Positions 22,322 to 30,986 of a DNA stretch of 64,000 nt are shown piece by piece. A program made the translations under genes and the position numbers. Origin of the DNA: Ferrimonas sediminicola (lineage in GTDB: Bacteria > Pseudomonadota > Gammaproteobacteria > Enterobacterales > Shewanellaceae); assembly GCF_005116715.1 (NCBI RefSeq), contig NZ_SWCI01000001.1, positions 124,001-188,000 on the forward strand, in the 5' to 3' direction. Below the pieces are notes generated by a model. That model had not been told where the DNA came from, searched no databases, and saw only the letters and a program-made list of their open reading frames with translations. Position 1 is the stretch's first letter; every line of letters begins with the position of its first letter.

Positions 22322-22924
22322 ATGGTATCGGCATACATTAACGGGTTGGGCGTCGGGGCGGGCCTGATCATGGCCATTGGCGCCCAGGGAGCCTTCGTTC
22401 TCAGCCAGGCGCTCAAACGCCAGTACCATCTGATGGTGGCCCTCACCTGCACCCTGCTGGATGTGGTGCTGATCGGCCTGGGGGTAGCCGGCGTCGGCGC
22501 CCTGATTACCGAAACCCCGGAACTGATGTCCCTGACTCAGTACGGTGGTGCCGCCTTCCTGCTGTGGTTTGGCTTCTGCTCCCTGCGCCGAGCCCTGAGT
22601 GGTGAGCAGGGAATGCAGGCGGGCGAGGCCCTGGTCAGCCGTCGCAAGGTTCTGGGCACCACCCTGGCGGTGACCCTGCTCAACCCCCATGTCTACCTGG
22701 ATGCCCTGGTGCTGCTCGGTTCTCTCGGCGCCCAGTTTGGCGAGGCGCGCTGGTCCTTCTATGCCGGGACCGTGACCGCCTCTACCCTGTGGTTCGTCGG
22801 CCTCAGCCTGGGGGCCGCCCGGCTGGCGCCGGTGCTCTCCTCCCCCAAAGTGTGGCGAGCCATCGATCTGCTGGTGTGGGCGCTGATGTGGTCGATTGGA
22901 GTAAAACTGCTGCTGGGTGCCTGA
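22322..22924 (+). CDS. argO: LysE-family arginine exporter ArgO
   Basis: 200-residue inner-membrane exporter of the LysE/ArgO family with about six hydrophobic helices; N-terminus GLGVGAGLIMAIGAQGAFVLSQ and the loop TLLNPHVYLDALVLLGS are typical. ATG 22322 follows an AGGAAAGTGGAAG purine tract. Divergent from argP, which should activate it. Confidence 0.92.
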   Translation: MVSAYINGLGVGAGLIMAIGAQGAFVLSQALKRQYHLMVALTCTLLDVVLIGLGVAGVGALITETPELMSLTQYGGAAFLLWFGFCSLRRALSGEQGMQAGEALVSRRKVLGTTLAVTLLNPHVYLDALVLLGSLGAQFGEARWSFYAGTVTASTLWFVGLSLGAARLAPVLSSPKVWRAIDLLVWALMWSIGVKLLLGA

Positions 22925-22940
22925 TGCCAGGATGTCGGAC

Positions 22941-24257
22941 TCAGGACCGAAGAGACGGGGGGGAGCCCGGGGAGTGGGGGGACACTTCCTTGAGGCGATG
23001 GATCCCCTTGCGGCTGACATGCAGCCGGTACACCTTGAACTCCTGTTGCTGGCCGCAGCGCCAGTTGAGCAGCAGATAGACGGGAATCACCCGCTGGACA
23101 TCAAACTGACGTATCCGCTCCCCCTCCCGTTGCCATAGGACCCGCCGCTGGCTGGGTTGCAACCGCAGCGACCGGCTCAGGTTGATCACCAGTTGGTCGG
23201 ACAGCTTGCAGCTGTGGCCGTCGACCACCGGGCTGGCGCTGCCATAGCTGCGGTGGTAGACCCAGCCGGCATCGATGCGCGCCCCTTCGCCGGGGGGGAG
23301 GCGCTCCTTCATGTCGTCGATCAGCCGCCTCAGCGGGGGGCCGCCCAAGTGGAGGAAGGTATCCCGGATATCCACCACCGCCGTGCCATCATCCCGGTAG
23401 AGCCGGTAGTGGTGCTGGGAGAAGCGGGTGTAGAACTGGCTCAGTAGGTAGAGGCGTCCCACCTCCTTGAGCCGGTCCTTGAAGATGTAGGAGATCACCA
23501 GCGACAGGAAGAAGGGGGTGCTGAAGCTGCCAAACGCCCTCTGGGTGGCGAAGGCGATGGTGGTGGCCAGGGTCATCGCCACCGCGGCCGCCAGGCCGAA
23601 GATAAGCTGTTCGGCCAGCTTAGGCCCCTTGAGCACCCTTCGGGTCAGCTGGTAGGGACGCTCGATGATTCGGCGCCCCAGGCTGAGCCGGTCCAGCCCC
23701 TTTTCCCGGCCGGCCGCCTCGTGGTGGGTCAGCCTTACCCTGGCCAACTCGGCGATCCGCTCCGTCAGCCTCAGGTAGCGCCGCAGCGGCCCCTCCCCGC
23801 TCCGGAGGGATTCTCTCAGCAGGGCCTGGTGCAGCTGGAACAGCAGCTGCTCACGGGTCAGCAGAAACAGTTTGCGCCTCGATTCATCCTCGAACGCCGG
23901 GTTCAGCCGTAACAGCCGGAGCAGAGAGGGTCGGAGTGCCAGCAGCGAGTGGCTGTCCGCCTGGGCCAGCCAGATCCTCATCGCCCTCACCAGATCCGCC
24001 AGCAATCTCTGAAACGCGCGGCTGTTCAGCCTGTGGGCCAGGGTCATCTGACGGCAAAGACTCTCCAGCTCCTCCTGGCTGGGGGGGGTAAGCGGCTCCA
24101 GCGTTTGCTGCTGAATCAGGTTGCGGTAGAAATGCTCACTGGTGTAGCTCTCTGTACCCAGGTCCATCACCCCGGGCAACAGCAGATGCAGTTGCCACTG
24201 GCTGGGTGGTCGCTCGCGGGTCAGCTCAATCCGAACTTGAAGGTGGTATTTATCCAT
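22941..24257 (-). CDS. Unrecognised membrane-associated protein, about 438 aa
   Basis: I do not recognise this family. The N-terminal 230 residues are soluble and rich in Leu, Arg and Gln helices. A hydrophobic segment (AEQLIFGLAAAVAMTLATTIAFA) is followed by FSTPFFLSLVISYIFKDRLKEVGRLYL, giving one or two membrane spans near the middle. A C-terminal domain of about 170 residues contains HRSYGSASPVVDGHSCKLSDQLVINLSRS and ends basic. Codon use matches neighbours, so it is a real gene. Start uncertain: ATG 24257 (MDKYHLQVRIEL) or ATG 24278; neither has a clear ribosome-binding site. It ends convergently 17 bases from argO. Confidence 0.7.
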   Translation of the reverse strand: MDKYHLQVRIELTRERPPSQWQLHLLLPGVMDLGTESYTSEHFYRNLIQQQTLEPLTPPSQEELESLCRQMTLAHRLNSRAFQRLLADLVRAMRIWLAQADSHSLLALRPSLLRLLRLNPAFEDESRRKLFLLTREQLLFQLHQALLRESLRSGEGPLRRYLRLTERIAELARVRLTHHEAAGREKGLDRLSLGRRIIERPYQLTRRVLKGPKLAEQLIFGLAAAVAMTLATTIAFATQRAFGSFSTPFFLSLVISYIFKDRLKEVGRLYLLSQFYTRFSQHHYRLYRDDGTAVVDIRDTFLHLGGPPLRRLIDDMKERLPPGEGARIDAGWVYHRSYGSASPVVDGHSCKLSDQLVINLSRSLRLQPSQRRVLWQREGERIRQFDVQRVIPVYLLLNWRCGQQQEFKVYRLHVSRKGIHRLKEVSPHSPGSPPSLRS

Positions 24258-24385
24258 CACGGACAAGGAGATCATGAGTAAAGCGGGGGCCTCCAATCAT
24301 CATGCCTCCTTTAACCATAGTCGTCGGAGTCGGCGTTCGGACAGGGGAGCCCCGCCAGGGTTCGTGACGGCGGGGACAGAACTGA

Positions 24386-24411
24386 AAAGGGGTGCCGTCA
24401 GGCACCCCTTT
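24386..24411 (-). terminator. Terminator of the S9 peptidase gene
   Basis: Perfect 11-base inverted repeat AAAGGGGTGCC / GGCACCCCTTT with loop GTCA; T-run on the minus strand, 17 bases past the stop. Confidence 0.85.
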
Positions 24412-24427
24412 GATCATCGTCTTGCGG

Positions 24428-26473
24428 CTAGTTCATCTCCTTGCCCAGCACATAGTGCTCGAACCAGGCCAGATCCCAGCCCATCTTGGTCTTGCGGTGA
24501 GAGTACTTGCTCAGGCCATGGCCCTCACCCGGGTAGATCACCAGTTCGGTGGGCACCTTCAGGTAGTGGCGCAGGGTGCGGTAGAGCCCCTTGGCGTGGG
24601 GGGCGGGGACCCGGGCGTCGTTCTCGCCCATGTGGATCAGGGTGGGAGTACGGATGCTGCCGGCGTGGGTCAGACTGGAGCCGTGGGTGTAGGCCTCGGG
24701 CTTTTCCCAGGGCAGCCCCTCCATGTAGTTGAGCACGTGCCCCGGGGTGTCCTCCAGCAGCCATTGCAGACGCTGGTCGAAGACACCGGCTCCGGAGCTG
24801 GCCGCCTTGTAGCGGTTGTTGGTGCTGATCAGGGCGTTGGTCAGGTAGCCACCGTTACTCCAGCCCATCACCGCCAGCTTGTTGCCGTCGGCGATCCCCT
24901 CACGGATCAGGGCGTCGACGCCGGCCTCGATATCCTTCACCTCGATCTCATGCTCGTTGCCGATCAGGTCCACCAGGAACTGGTCGCCATAGCCGGTGGA
25001 ACCGCGGTAGTTGGGGGAGAGCAGGGCCCAGCCCTTGGCGGCGAAGGTGGCTCGGCCATAGGAGCGGTGGGCCAGGGCGTAAGGGGTAGCGGCGGTGGGA
25101 CCGCCGTGGATCTGCACCACCAGTGGCAGCGGACCGTCGGACTTCTTGTAGCCAGGAGGCAGCTCCAGAATCCCCTCCACCGGGGTGCCGTCGGGAGCGG
25201 TCCATCGGTAGCGGCTGATCTGGGGCAGCTTCCACTGGTCGGTCTGTGGATTGATGTTGGTCACCCGGTGCGGGGTTTTGCCCACCTTGCCCTGGTACAG
25301 GTCATAGAAATGATTCAGGGCATTGTGGCTGAGCACCATGTTCTTGCCGCGACCGTCGAAGGCGTAGCTGCCCACCACGTAGTCGCCCTTGGTCAGAGTG
25401 CGGGTCTCGCCCTGCTTGCCCTTGGCCACCTCGGTGCAGAACAGCTTCACCGAGCCCTGTTCGGCGCCGCGATAGCACAGCTCGTTGGAGCCGGGCAGCC
25501 AGCGGCTGTCACTGCCGTTGAGAGTGGCCTTACCTGGGCGTTGCATATCCAGCTGCCACTCCACCTTGAGTCGCTCATCCAGCTTGGCGACAAACATCTG
25601 ACCGGGGTGGCCGTCATAATCGATGCGCCACGCCAGCTTATCGCCGTCCGGACTCCACTTGGGATGCATCAGCCAGCCGTAGGGGGAGGGGGCCTGCTCG
25701 CGCCAGGCGCTGTCCTCCAGCACCACATTGCTGTCGTCGTCGACGTCGTACACCTCGACACTGGACCAACCCTCCAGGAAGATCAGTTCGTTGTCCGTGG
25801 TGGTGACTCGGGCCAGGCGTGTGCCATCGGCACTGACGTCGAAGTCCCACACCACCTTGTTGTCATCGATCACCAGAGTCTTGCGGAAGTTCTGCAGATC
25901 CAGCCGGTAGAGGGGGTTGACCTTGACGGTGCCGTGACCATAGTCGGGGCCCTTGTTGGCACTGCGGTGCTGGGTAAAGGCGTCCTGCTCGGTGTGGTCG
26001 CGGATGCCGGTGAACCACAGCTGACCATCCGCCAGTTCGAAGTGGCGGACCCCGTTGACCTCCCGGGTCAGGGGCACCGCCTCGCCGCCGCTCAGGGGCA
26101 TGCGGAACACCTGGGATTTGCCGTTATAGGGAGGTTGCTTGCCCTCATCGCGCTTCTCGGCGCGCAGGAAGTAGAGGTACTTGCCCGCCGGGTCGATCCT
26201 GGGTTGAGACTCCTTTTCGGGGCTGAAGGTGAGGCGCTCCGGCATCTGGCTGCCCAGCTGGACCCGCCACAGATCGTTCAGGTTCTTGTCCGCCGCTTCA
26301 TCCCAGTAACTTTGGACCCAGACCGCCTGGGTGCCGTCTGCGCTCAGTTGCACCTGGCTCATGCCTTGAATGGTGAAAAAGTCGTCCAGGGTGATGTCGT
26401 GCTGACGTTCGGCCAGGGCGGGTTGGGCAAACAGGGCCGCCGCGATTGTCGCGGGGAGCCATCCTCTCTTCAT
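24428..26473 (-). CDS. Exported S9 family prolyl-oligopeptidase-type peptidase
   Basis: 681 residues with a Sec signal peptide (MKRGWLPATIAAALFAQPALA), so periplasmic. The N-terminal two thirds resemble a TolB/beta-propeller (RIDPAGKYLYFLRAEKRDEG, WSPDGDKLAWR). The C-terminal alpha/beta-hydrolase domain has nucleophile serine in GWSNGGYLTN, Asp in MGENDARVP and His in PGEGHGLSK. It resembles dipeptidyl/acylaminoacyl peptidases of the S9C group that trim short peptides. ATG 26473 has AAGGA upstream. Monocistronic, with its own terminator. Confidence 0.9.
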   Translation of the reverse strand: MKRGWLPATIAAALFAQPALAERQHDITLDDFFTIQGMSQVQLSADGTQAVWVQSYWDEAADKNLNDLWRVQLGSQMPERLTFSPEKESQPRIDPAGKYLYFLRAEKRDEGKQPPYNGKSQVFRMPLSGGEAVPLTREVNGVRHFELADGQLWFTGIRDHTEQDAFTQHRSANKGPDYGHGTVKVNPLYRLDLQNFRKTLVIDDNKVVWDFDVSADGTRLARVTTTDNELIFLEGWSSVEVYDVDDDSNVVLEDSAWREQAPSPYGWLMHPKWSPDGDKLAWRIDYDGHPGQMFVAKLDERLKVEWQLDMQRPGKATLNGSDSRWLPGSNELCYRGAEQGSVKLFCTEVAKGKQGETRTLTKGDYVVGSYAFDGRGKNMVLSHNALNHFYDLYQGKVGKTPHRVTNINPQTDQWKLPQISRYRWTAPDGTPVEGILELPPGYKKSDGPLPLVVQIHGGPTAATPYALAHRSYGRATFAAKGWALLSPNYRGSTGYGDQFLVDLIGNEHEIEVKDIEAGVDALIREGIADGNKLAVMGWSNGGYLTNALISTNNRYKAASSGAGVFDQRLQWLLEDTPGHVLNYMEGLPWEKPEAYTHGSSLTHAGSIRTPTLIHMGENDARVPAPHAKGLYRTLRHYLKVPTELVIYPGEGHGLSKYSHRKTKMGWDLAWFEHYVLGKEMN

Positions 26474-26599
26474 GGGTCGTGTCCTTTTGTTGTGGTTGCC
26501 GTTGAGCTTACCCAAATACGCGGCGTCAGAGTAGGGGCGGTAACGGGATTTTTGCTCCGGAGTTAGTGGGATGTGTCGGATTTTCGTAAGGAATTAAAA

Positions 26600-26619
26600 A
26601 GGGGCCCCAGTGGGCCCCT
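26600..26619 (-). terminator. Terminator of ygbA
   Basis: Eight-base stem AGGGGCCC / GGGCCCCT with a 4-base loop, followed on the minus strand by five T. Confidence 0.8.
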
Positions 26620-26625
26620 CCGTGT

Positions 26626-27024
26626 TCAGGGTTGCAGCGGCCGGGGGCGGCTGCGCCGGCGGCGGTTGGCCTGCATCGGTGGACGCTCTGGCACCGGACG
26701 GCGGCTGTCGAGGATGTGCTGAACGGCGGCCAGCGGGTGACGCAGCACCATCCGCGGACCGGCATAGCGCATGATCCCCCGTGCTTGCTGGCGCTGGGCC
26801 GGTTTATAACAGTGGATGGGGCAGTTGCCGCAAGTGGGCTTCTCCTCACCATAGGGGCAGCGATCCAGCTTCTGCTCGGCGTAGGCCAGCAGCTCGTCAC
26901 AGGCCGGGCACACCCCGGCATCGTTTCGTCGACCGTCACACTGCGCCTGGCAGTAAAGGCGGGTCATCTTGGCCATGGTCCGGTGTTCCCGGGCCAGCCG
27001 TCCGGTGAGATTCGCGCTTTTCAT
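26626..27024 (-). CDS. ygbA: YgbA-like nitric-oxide-responsive protein
   Basis: 132-residue protein of the family annotated as nitrous oxide-stimulated promoter, like E. coli YgbA. Cysteine-rich signature: CQAQCDG, CPACDELLAYAEQKLDRCPYGEEKPTCGNCPIHCYKP, then MRYAGPRMVLRHPLAAVQHIL. The cysteines suggest metal or Fe-S binding. In E. coli this gene is de-repressed by NO through NsrR, and an NsrR-like half-site lies just upstream here. Tail is Arg/Pro-rich. Confidence 0.88.
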   Translation of the reverse strand: MKSANLTGRLAREHRTMAKMTRLYCQAQCDGRRNDAGVCPACDELLAYAEQKLDRCPYGEEKPTCGNCPIHCYKPAQRQQARGIMRYAGPRMVLRHPLAAVQHILDSRRPVPERPPMQANRRRRSRPRPLQP

Positions 27025-27052
27025 TCAATACCCCGGTTCATTGCTCAGGTAT

Positions 27053-27074
27053 GATGGTATCTTAAAAAAGCATC
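27053..27074. promoter_or_regulatory. NsrR-like operator upstream of ygbA
   Basis: A 22-base imperfect dyad, 8 of 11 positions symmetrical. The arm read on the minus strand, GATGCTTTTTT, matches the core of the known NsrR half-site (AAGATGCYTTT) at GATGCTTT. It lies 29 bases upstream of the ygbA ATG, where it would overlap the promoter. Confidence 0.55.
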
Positions 27075-27115
27075 GACAATGCCTCTACCGCCTTGGCCCA
27101 GATCTGCGAAGGGGA

Positions 27116-27475
27116 TCAAATATGGATCACCTTGTCACTGGCTAGGGTCCACTGGGTCAGCTCCACCAGGGTGCCGATGCCGACCCCGGGGATCAGCCGC
27201 TCTGCCGACAGGCCCCTGGCCTCGACGCAGGTTTTGCACAGGCTCACCGGTACCCCCTGGGCCAGCAGCAGTTCCAGCATCTGGCCGATGTGGTAACTGA
27301 GATCCGGGGTCTGCTGGCCGGAGAGGGCGGCCCCGACCGCATCGGACATCAGGAACAGCCGCTGCTGAATGGGGGTGTCGCTGTGCTCCTGCAGGGCCAG
27401 GGCGATACGCAGGGCGTTGTAGAGTTTTTCGGAGCCGTAGGGGCTGTCGTGGGCCACCATCAGGATAGAGGTCAT
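27116..27475 (-). CDS. DsrE/DsrF-like family protein
   Basis: 119-residue small alpha/beta protein. Its N-terminus TSILMVAHDSPYGSEKLYNALRIALAL and the loop VSLCKTCVEARGL fit the DsrE/DsrF/TusD sulfur-relay fold. Two cysteines (CKTC) fall in the loop where the family carries its persulfide cysteine. Partners dsrF/tusC are absent, so the function is open. ATG 27475 has GGAG five bases upstream; an in-frame GTG lies two codons earlier. Divergent from selO. Confidence 0.75.
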   Translation of the reverse strand: MTSILMVAHDSPYGSEKLYNALRIALALQEHSDTPIQQRLFLMSDAVGAALSGQQTPDLSYHIGQMLELLLAQGVPVSLCKTCVEARGLSAERLIPGVGIGTLVELTQWTLASDKVIHI

Positions 27476-27538
27476 GGTCACTCCATGGGTGAGAGGAAAC
27501 AGAGTCCATCATTGTCGCAGAGGCGAGAGGGAGAAAGT

Positions 27539-28957
27539 GTGCTGAAGCTAACACCGGGCATCAATCAGGCGGTGCCGGGGCTGGCCCAGGAGGTGCGGCC
27601 GGTGCCCCTGGAGAATCCCATTTTGTTGGGGTGGAGTGAGGCGCTGGCCACCGAGCTGGGGCTGGAGCGGTGCGACGAAGCCCTGCTGCGTCAGCTCAAC
27701 GGCGAAGGGCCGTTTCCCCTGCCGGCCACCGCCCAGGTGTATTCCGGCCACCAGTTTGGCGGCTACACCCCCAGGCTGGGGGATGGCCGGGGCTGCCACC
27801 TGGGGGAGGTGGCGGGCCGGGAGCTGTTCCTCAAGGGCAGCGGTCCCACTCCCTACTCCCGGGGTGGGGATGGCCGGGCGGTGATCCGCTCGGCGGTCAG
27901 GGAGTTTCTCGCCAGTGAGGCGCTGCACCACCTGGGAATCCCCACCACCCGGGCCCTGGCGGTGCTGGCGTCGGACACGCCTGTCTTTCGGGAGCAGCCG
28001 GAGCGGGGAGCGATCACCGTCAGGGTCACGCCCAGCCACTTGAGGTTCGGACACTTCGAGTACTTTCGTCATACCGGCCAGCCCCATAGAGTGAAGGCGC
28101 TGCTGGAATATGCCCTGGCTCGCTATTTTCCCTGCTGCCTTAACCAGCCAGAGCCCGTGACCGCCCTGTTTCTCGAGGTGGTCGAGCGTACCGCGGAGAC
28201 CGTCGCCGACTGGCAGGCGGCGGGCTTTGTTCACGGGGTGCTCAACAGTGACAACATGTCACTGCTGGGGGAGACCTTCGATTACGGCCCCTTCGCCTTC
28301 ATGGACCGTTGCGACCCGGGGTTTGTCTGCAACCATTCGGATCACTACGGCCGCTACGCCTTCGATCAGCAGCCGGGCATCGGCTGGTGGAACCTGCAGC
28401 GACTGGCCCTGGCCCTGAGTGACCATCTGGACGGCGCACTGATGGCGCCCGCCCTGGAGCTCTATCGCACTCGCCTCACCGCCCGCTACCTGTGGCGGAT
28501 GGAAGCGCGTCTGGGGCTGCCCGGTGACGGGGGGCTGCAGCCGCGGCTGGATCGTATCGCCGCCCTGGTGACGCTGATGCAGGAATCCGGTGTGGATTAC
28601 CACTCCACGCTGAGGCTGTTTGCCCGTCTGGATCCCGAGGGTGACGGTGGTGAACTGAAGGCCAGGCTGGGGAGCCGGGCGGCCTGGACGACGTGGTGGC
28701 ACGGGTATCGGCAGGCACTCTCTTTTGGCGATCTTGGTGGCTGGCAGCGGGGCCGGGCCGCGGCCAATCCGTCGGTGGTATTGCGTACCCACCTGGCCCA
28801 GCAGGTGATCGAAGCGGCGGAGCGCAACGATACCCGGCCTCTGCGGGAGTTGCATAAGGCCCTGTGTCGTCCCTATGATGACCACCCCGAGACACCCCAC
28901 TTGACCGAGGATCCGCCACCATGGGCCAGCACCATCACCCTCTCCTGTTCCAGTTAG
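27539..28957 (+). CDS. selO: Protein adenylyltransferase SelO (YdiU)
   Basis: Pseudokinase-fold enzyme that transfers AMP from ATP to protein Ser/Thr/Tyr residues; linked to oxidative stress. 472 residues with the GTG start at 27539 (VLKLTPGINQAVPGLAQEV), preceded by an AGGGAG tract. Motifs: YSGHQFGGYTPRLGDGR, LKGSGPTPYSRGGDGRAV and HGVLNSDNMSLLGETFDYGP (metal and nucleotide binding). The extreme C-terminus is SCSS: Cys where vertebrate SelO carries selenocysteine, as in E. coli. Its 3' end overlaps the next gene by 37 bases. Confidence 0.92.
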   Translation: MLKLTPGINQAVPGLAQEVRPVPLENPILLGWSEALATELGLERCDEALLRQLNGEGPFPLPATAQVYSGHQFGGYTPRLGDGRGCHLGEVAGRELFLKGSGPTPYSRGGDGRAVIRSAVREFLASEALHHLGIPTTRALAVLASDTPVFREQPERGAITVRVTPSHLRFGHFEYFRHTGQPHRVKALLEYALARYFPCCLNQPEPVTALFLEVVERTAETVADWQAAGFVHGVLNSDNMSLLGETFDYGPFAFMDRCDPGFVCNHSDHYGRYAFDQQPGIGWWNLQRLALALSDHLDGALMAPALELYRTRLTARYLWRMEARLGLPGDGGLQPRLDRIAALVTLMQESGVDYHSTLRLFARLDPEGDGGELKARLGSRAAWTTWWHGYRQALSFGDLGGWQRGRAAANPSVVLRTHLAQQVIEAAERNDTRPLRELHKALCRPYDDHPETPHLTEDPPPWASTITLSCSS

Positions 28958-29238
28958 GCCGCGCCGACTACGATGCCGGGACGGGCCGGCTTTGCTGGCA
29001 TTGCGCCCTGGCGGAGCCGGCACTGCCGGAACTGGTGGCCGCGCTGGCTCTCGAGCTGGATTGCCGGCTCGGGGATCACCAGTGGGGGGCCGACCGTCAC
29101 TGTTGGTCCCTGGAGTTCGAGGGGACCCGGCTGAGGTTGCAGTATGAGCTGTTGTGCGACAGCCTGTGGCTGGAAGCGGAGCGTGCCGACGAACGCGATG
29201 TGGTAGCCTTCCTGGCACAACTGTGGAGCCGACAATGA
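28921..29238 (+). CDS. Small conserved-looking protein between selO and srkA
   Basis: 105 residues (MGQHHHPLLFQLGRADYDAG...), acidic, no signal or membrane segment. It contains WHCALAEPALPELVAALALELDCRLGDHQWGADRHCWSLEFEG and ends ERDVVAFLAQLWSRQ. Similar in size and style to DUF3630 proteins of Shewanella, but I could not verify this. Real because codon use fits, GAGGA precedes the ATG, and its stop overlaps the srkA start (ATGA), suggesting translational coupling. Function unknown. Confidence 0.7.
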   Translation: MGQHHHPLLFQLGRADYDAGTGRLCWHCALAEPALPELVAALALELDCRLGDHQWGADRHCWSLEFEGTRLRLQYELLCDSLWLEAERADERDVVAFLAQLWSRQ

Positions 29239-30221
29239 CCCAAGCCCAATTTGATTTTCACTCCCTGGGGCCGGACTGCATCCTCAATGCGGTCGAATCC
29301 CTGGGGATCTATCCCGATACCGGCCTGTTGCCCCTGAACAGCTATGAGAACCGGGTTTACCAGTTCCGGGGCGATGATGGTCGTCGGTACGTGGCCAAAT
29401 TCTACCGCCCCCAGCGTTGGAGCGAGGCGGCGATCCGCGAGGAGCACGCCTTTGCCCACGAACTGTCCGAGGCGGAGGTGCCGGTGGCGGCCCCTCTGCG
29501 CATCGATGGCGAGACCCTGTTTGACCATCAGGGCTACCGATTTGCCCTGTGGAGCAGCATCGGTGGCCGCGAGTTCGAGGTGGACAACCTGGATCAGCTG
29601 GAGCAGGTGGGCCAGTTCCTCGGTCGCCTGCACCAGGTGGCCCGGGGCGGTCAGTTTGCCCACCGGGCACCGCTGAACATCGACACCCATGGCCACCAGC
29701 CGAGGCGGGTGCTGGAGCAGCAGGCGCAACTGCCGGCCCATGTCGAGCTGGCGTTTTTCACCGTGGTGGACCAGGTGTTGGCGCGGGTGGCGGACGCTCC
29801 CTGGCAACAGGGGCAGCAAAGGCTGCACGGGGACATGCACCCGGGCAACATTCTGTGGACCCCGGACGGCCCGGGCTTCGTGGACCTCGACGATGCCCGC
29901 ACCGGCCCCGCGGTACAGGATCTGTGGATGATGCTCTCCGGTGATCGCACCCAGCAGACGATGCAGCTGGAGATCCTGCTGGAGGGGTATGAAACTTTTT
30001 GCGACTTCAACCACTCAGAATTACAGCTGGTGGAGCCGCTGCGGGCGCTGAGGATGGTGCACTACCTGGCCTGGTTGACGCAGAGATGGAGCGACCCGGC
30101 GTTTCCCCATAACTTTCCCTGGTTTGGCAGCGACCGGTTTTGGGAGGAGCAGGTGCTGGCGCTCAAGGAGCAACTGGCCACCCTGCACGAGCCGGCGCTG
30201 TCGCTGATGCCCGGCTATTAG
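29235..30221 (+). CDS. srkA: Stress-response Ser/Thr kinase SrkA (YihE)
   Basis: 328-residue aminoglycoside-phosphotransferase-like protein kinase that in E. coli counteracts stress-induced death linked to MazEF and Cpx signalling. Motifs: LNSYENRVYQF (nucleotide loop), RYVAKFYRP (ATP lysine), LHGDMHPGNILW (catalytic Asp) and GFVDLDDARTGP (metal Asp). ATG 29235 overlaps the preceding stop. srkA-dsbA adjacency is as in E. coli, where both belong to one operon. Confidence 0.93.
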   Translation: MTQAQFDFHSLGPDCILNAVESLGIYPDTGLLPLNSYENRVYQFRGDDGRRYVAKFYRPQRWSEAAIREEHAFAHELSEAEVPVAAPLRIDGETLFDHQGYRFALWSSIGGREFEVDNLDQLEQVGQFLGRLHQVARGGQFAHRAPLNIDTHGHQPRRVLEQQAQLPAHVELAFFTVVDQVLARVADAPWQQGQQRLHGDMHPGNILWTPDGPGFVDLDDARTGPAVQDLWMMLSGDRTQQTMQLEILLEGYETFCDFNHSELQLVEPLRALRMVHYLAWLTQRWSDPAFPHNFPWFGSDRFWEEQVLALKEQLATLHEPALSLMPGY

Positions 30222-30291
30222 GGCAGTACCCTTTTCTCCTGTGCTGTGGCACAGTAATTCCTATTCAACTTAGTGAGATTGAGCAGAGACT

Positions 30292-30903
30292 ATGAAGAAG
30301 CTATTCACAATCCTCTTGGCCCTGGTGCTGACGCCCATGGCACTGGCCGTCCAGTTTGAAGAGGGCACCCATTACAAGGTGGTCAGCCAGGCCAAGGTAC
30401 AGGGTCAGCCGACGGTCACCGAGTTTTTCTCCTTCTACTGTCCCCACTGCTACACCTTTGAGAAGGTGCACCTGCCCAACCTGAAGCGGGATCTGGACCC
30501 GGCGATCAAGTTCGAGCAGAAACATGTCGACTTCATTGGTGGTCCCATGGGGATTGAGATGACCAAGGCTCTGGCGGTGATGCAGACCCTCAAGGTGGGC
30601 GACAAGGTGAAGAAGCCGCTGTTCTCCGCCATTCACGATGCCCGCAAGCAGTTTGCCACCGGTGCCGACATCAAGCAGCTGTTTGTGGACAACGGCGTCG
30701 ATGCAGACCAGTACGACAAGGCCCTCAATAGCTTTATGGTCAACGCAAAGGTGAAGAAGTGGAAGAAGGAGCAGATGGACTCCGGCATCCGCGGCGTGCC
30801 CGCGCTGATCGTCAACGGCAAGTACCAGGTGGAGATGGGCGGCCTGGAGAGTGCCGAACAGCTGGCGGAGCTGGTGAACTACCTGGCGAAGCTGCAGGAG
30901 TGA
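30292..30903 (+). CDS. dsbA: Periplasmic thiol:disulfide oxidoreductase DsbA
   Basis: 203-residue DsbA. Signal peptide MKKLFTILLALVLTPMALA, active site FFSFYCPHCYTFE (CPHC as in E. coli) and the cis-Pro loop SGIRGVPALIVNGKY. It introduces disulfides into exported proteins; many cytochromes and porins in this window are exported and could be clients. Located 70 bases after srkA, followed by a strong terminator. Confidence 0.96.
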   Translation: MKKLFTILLALVLTPMALAVQFEEGTHYKVVSQAKVQGQPTVTEFFSFYCPHCYTFEKVHLPNLKRDLDPAIKFEQKHVDFIGGPMGIEMTKALAVMQTLKVGDKVKKPLFSAIHDARKQFATGADIKQLFVDNGVDADQYDKALNSFMVNAKVKKWKKEQMDSGIRGVPALIVNGKYQVEMGGLESAEQLAELVNYLAKLQE

Positions 30904-30920
30904 TCCGGTAGGTGGTTGCA

Positions 30921-30944
30921 AGGGCGCCTGGGGGCGCCCTTTTT
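30921..30944 (+). terminator. Terminator of srkA-dsbA
   Basis: Stem AGGGCGCC / GGCGCCCT with a 4-base loop, then five T. Confidence 0.88.
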
Positions 30945-30986
30945 GTTAACGATTGTCTCGGAATATTGTATGCAAATTGTGAGGGC

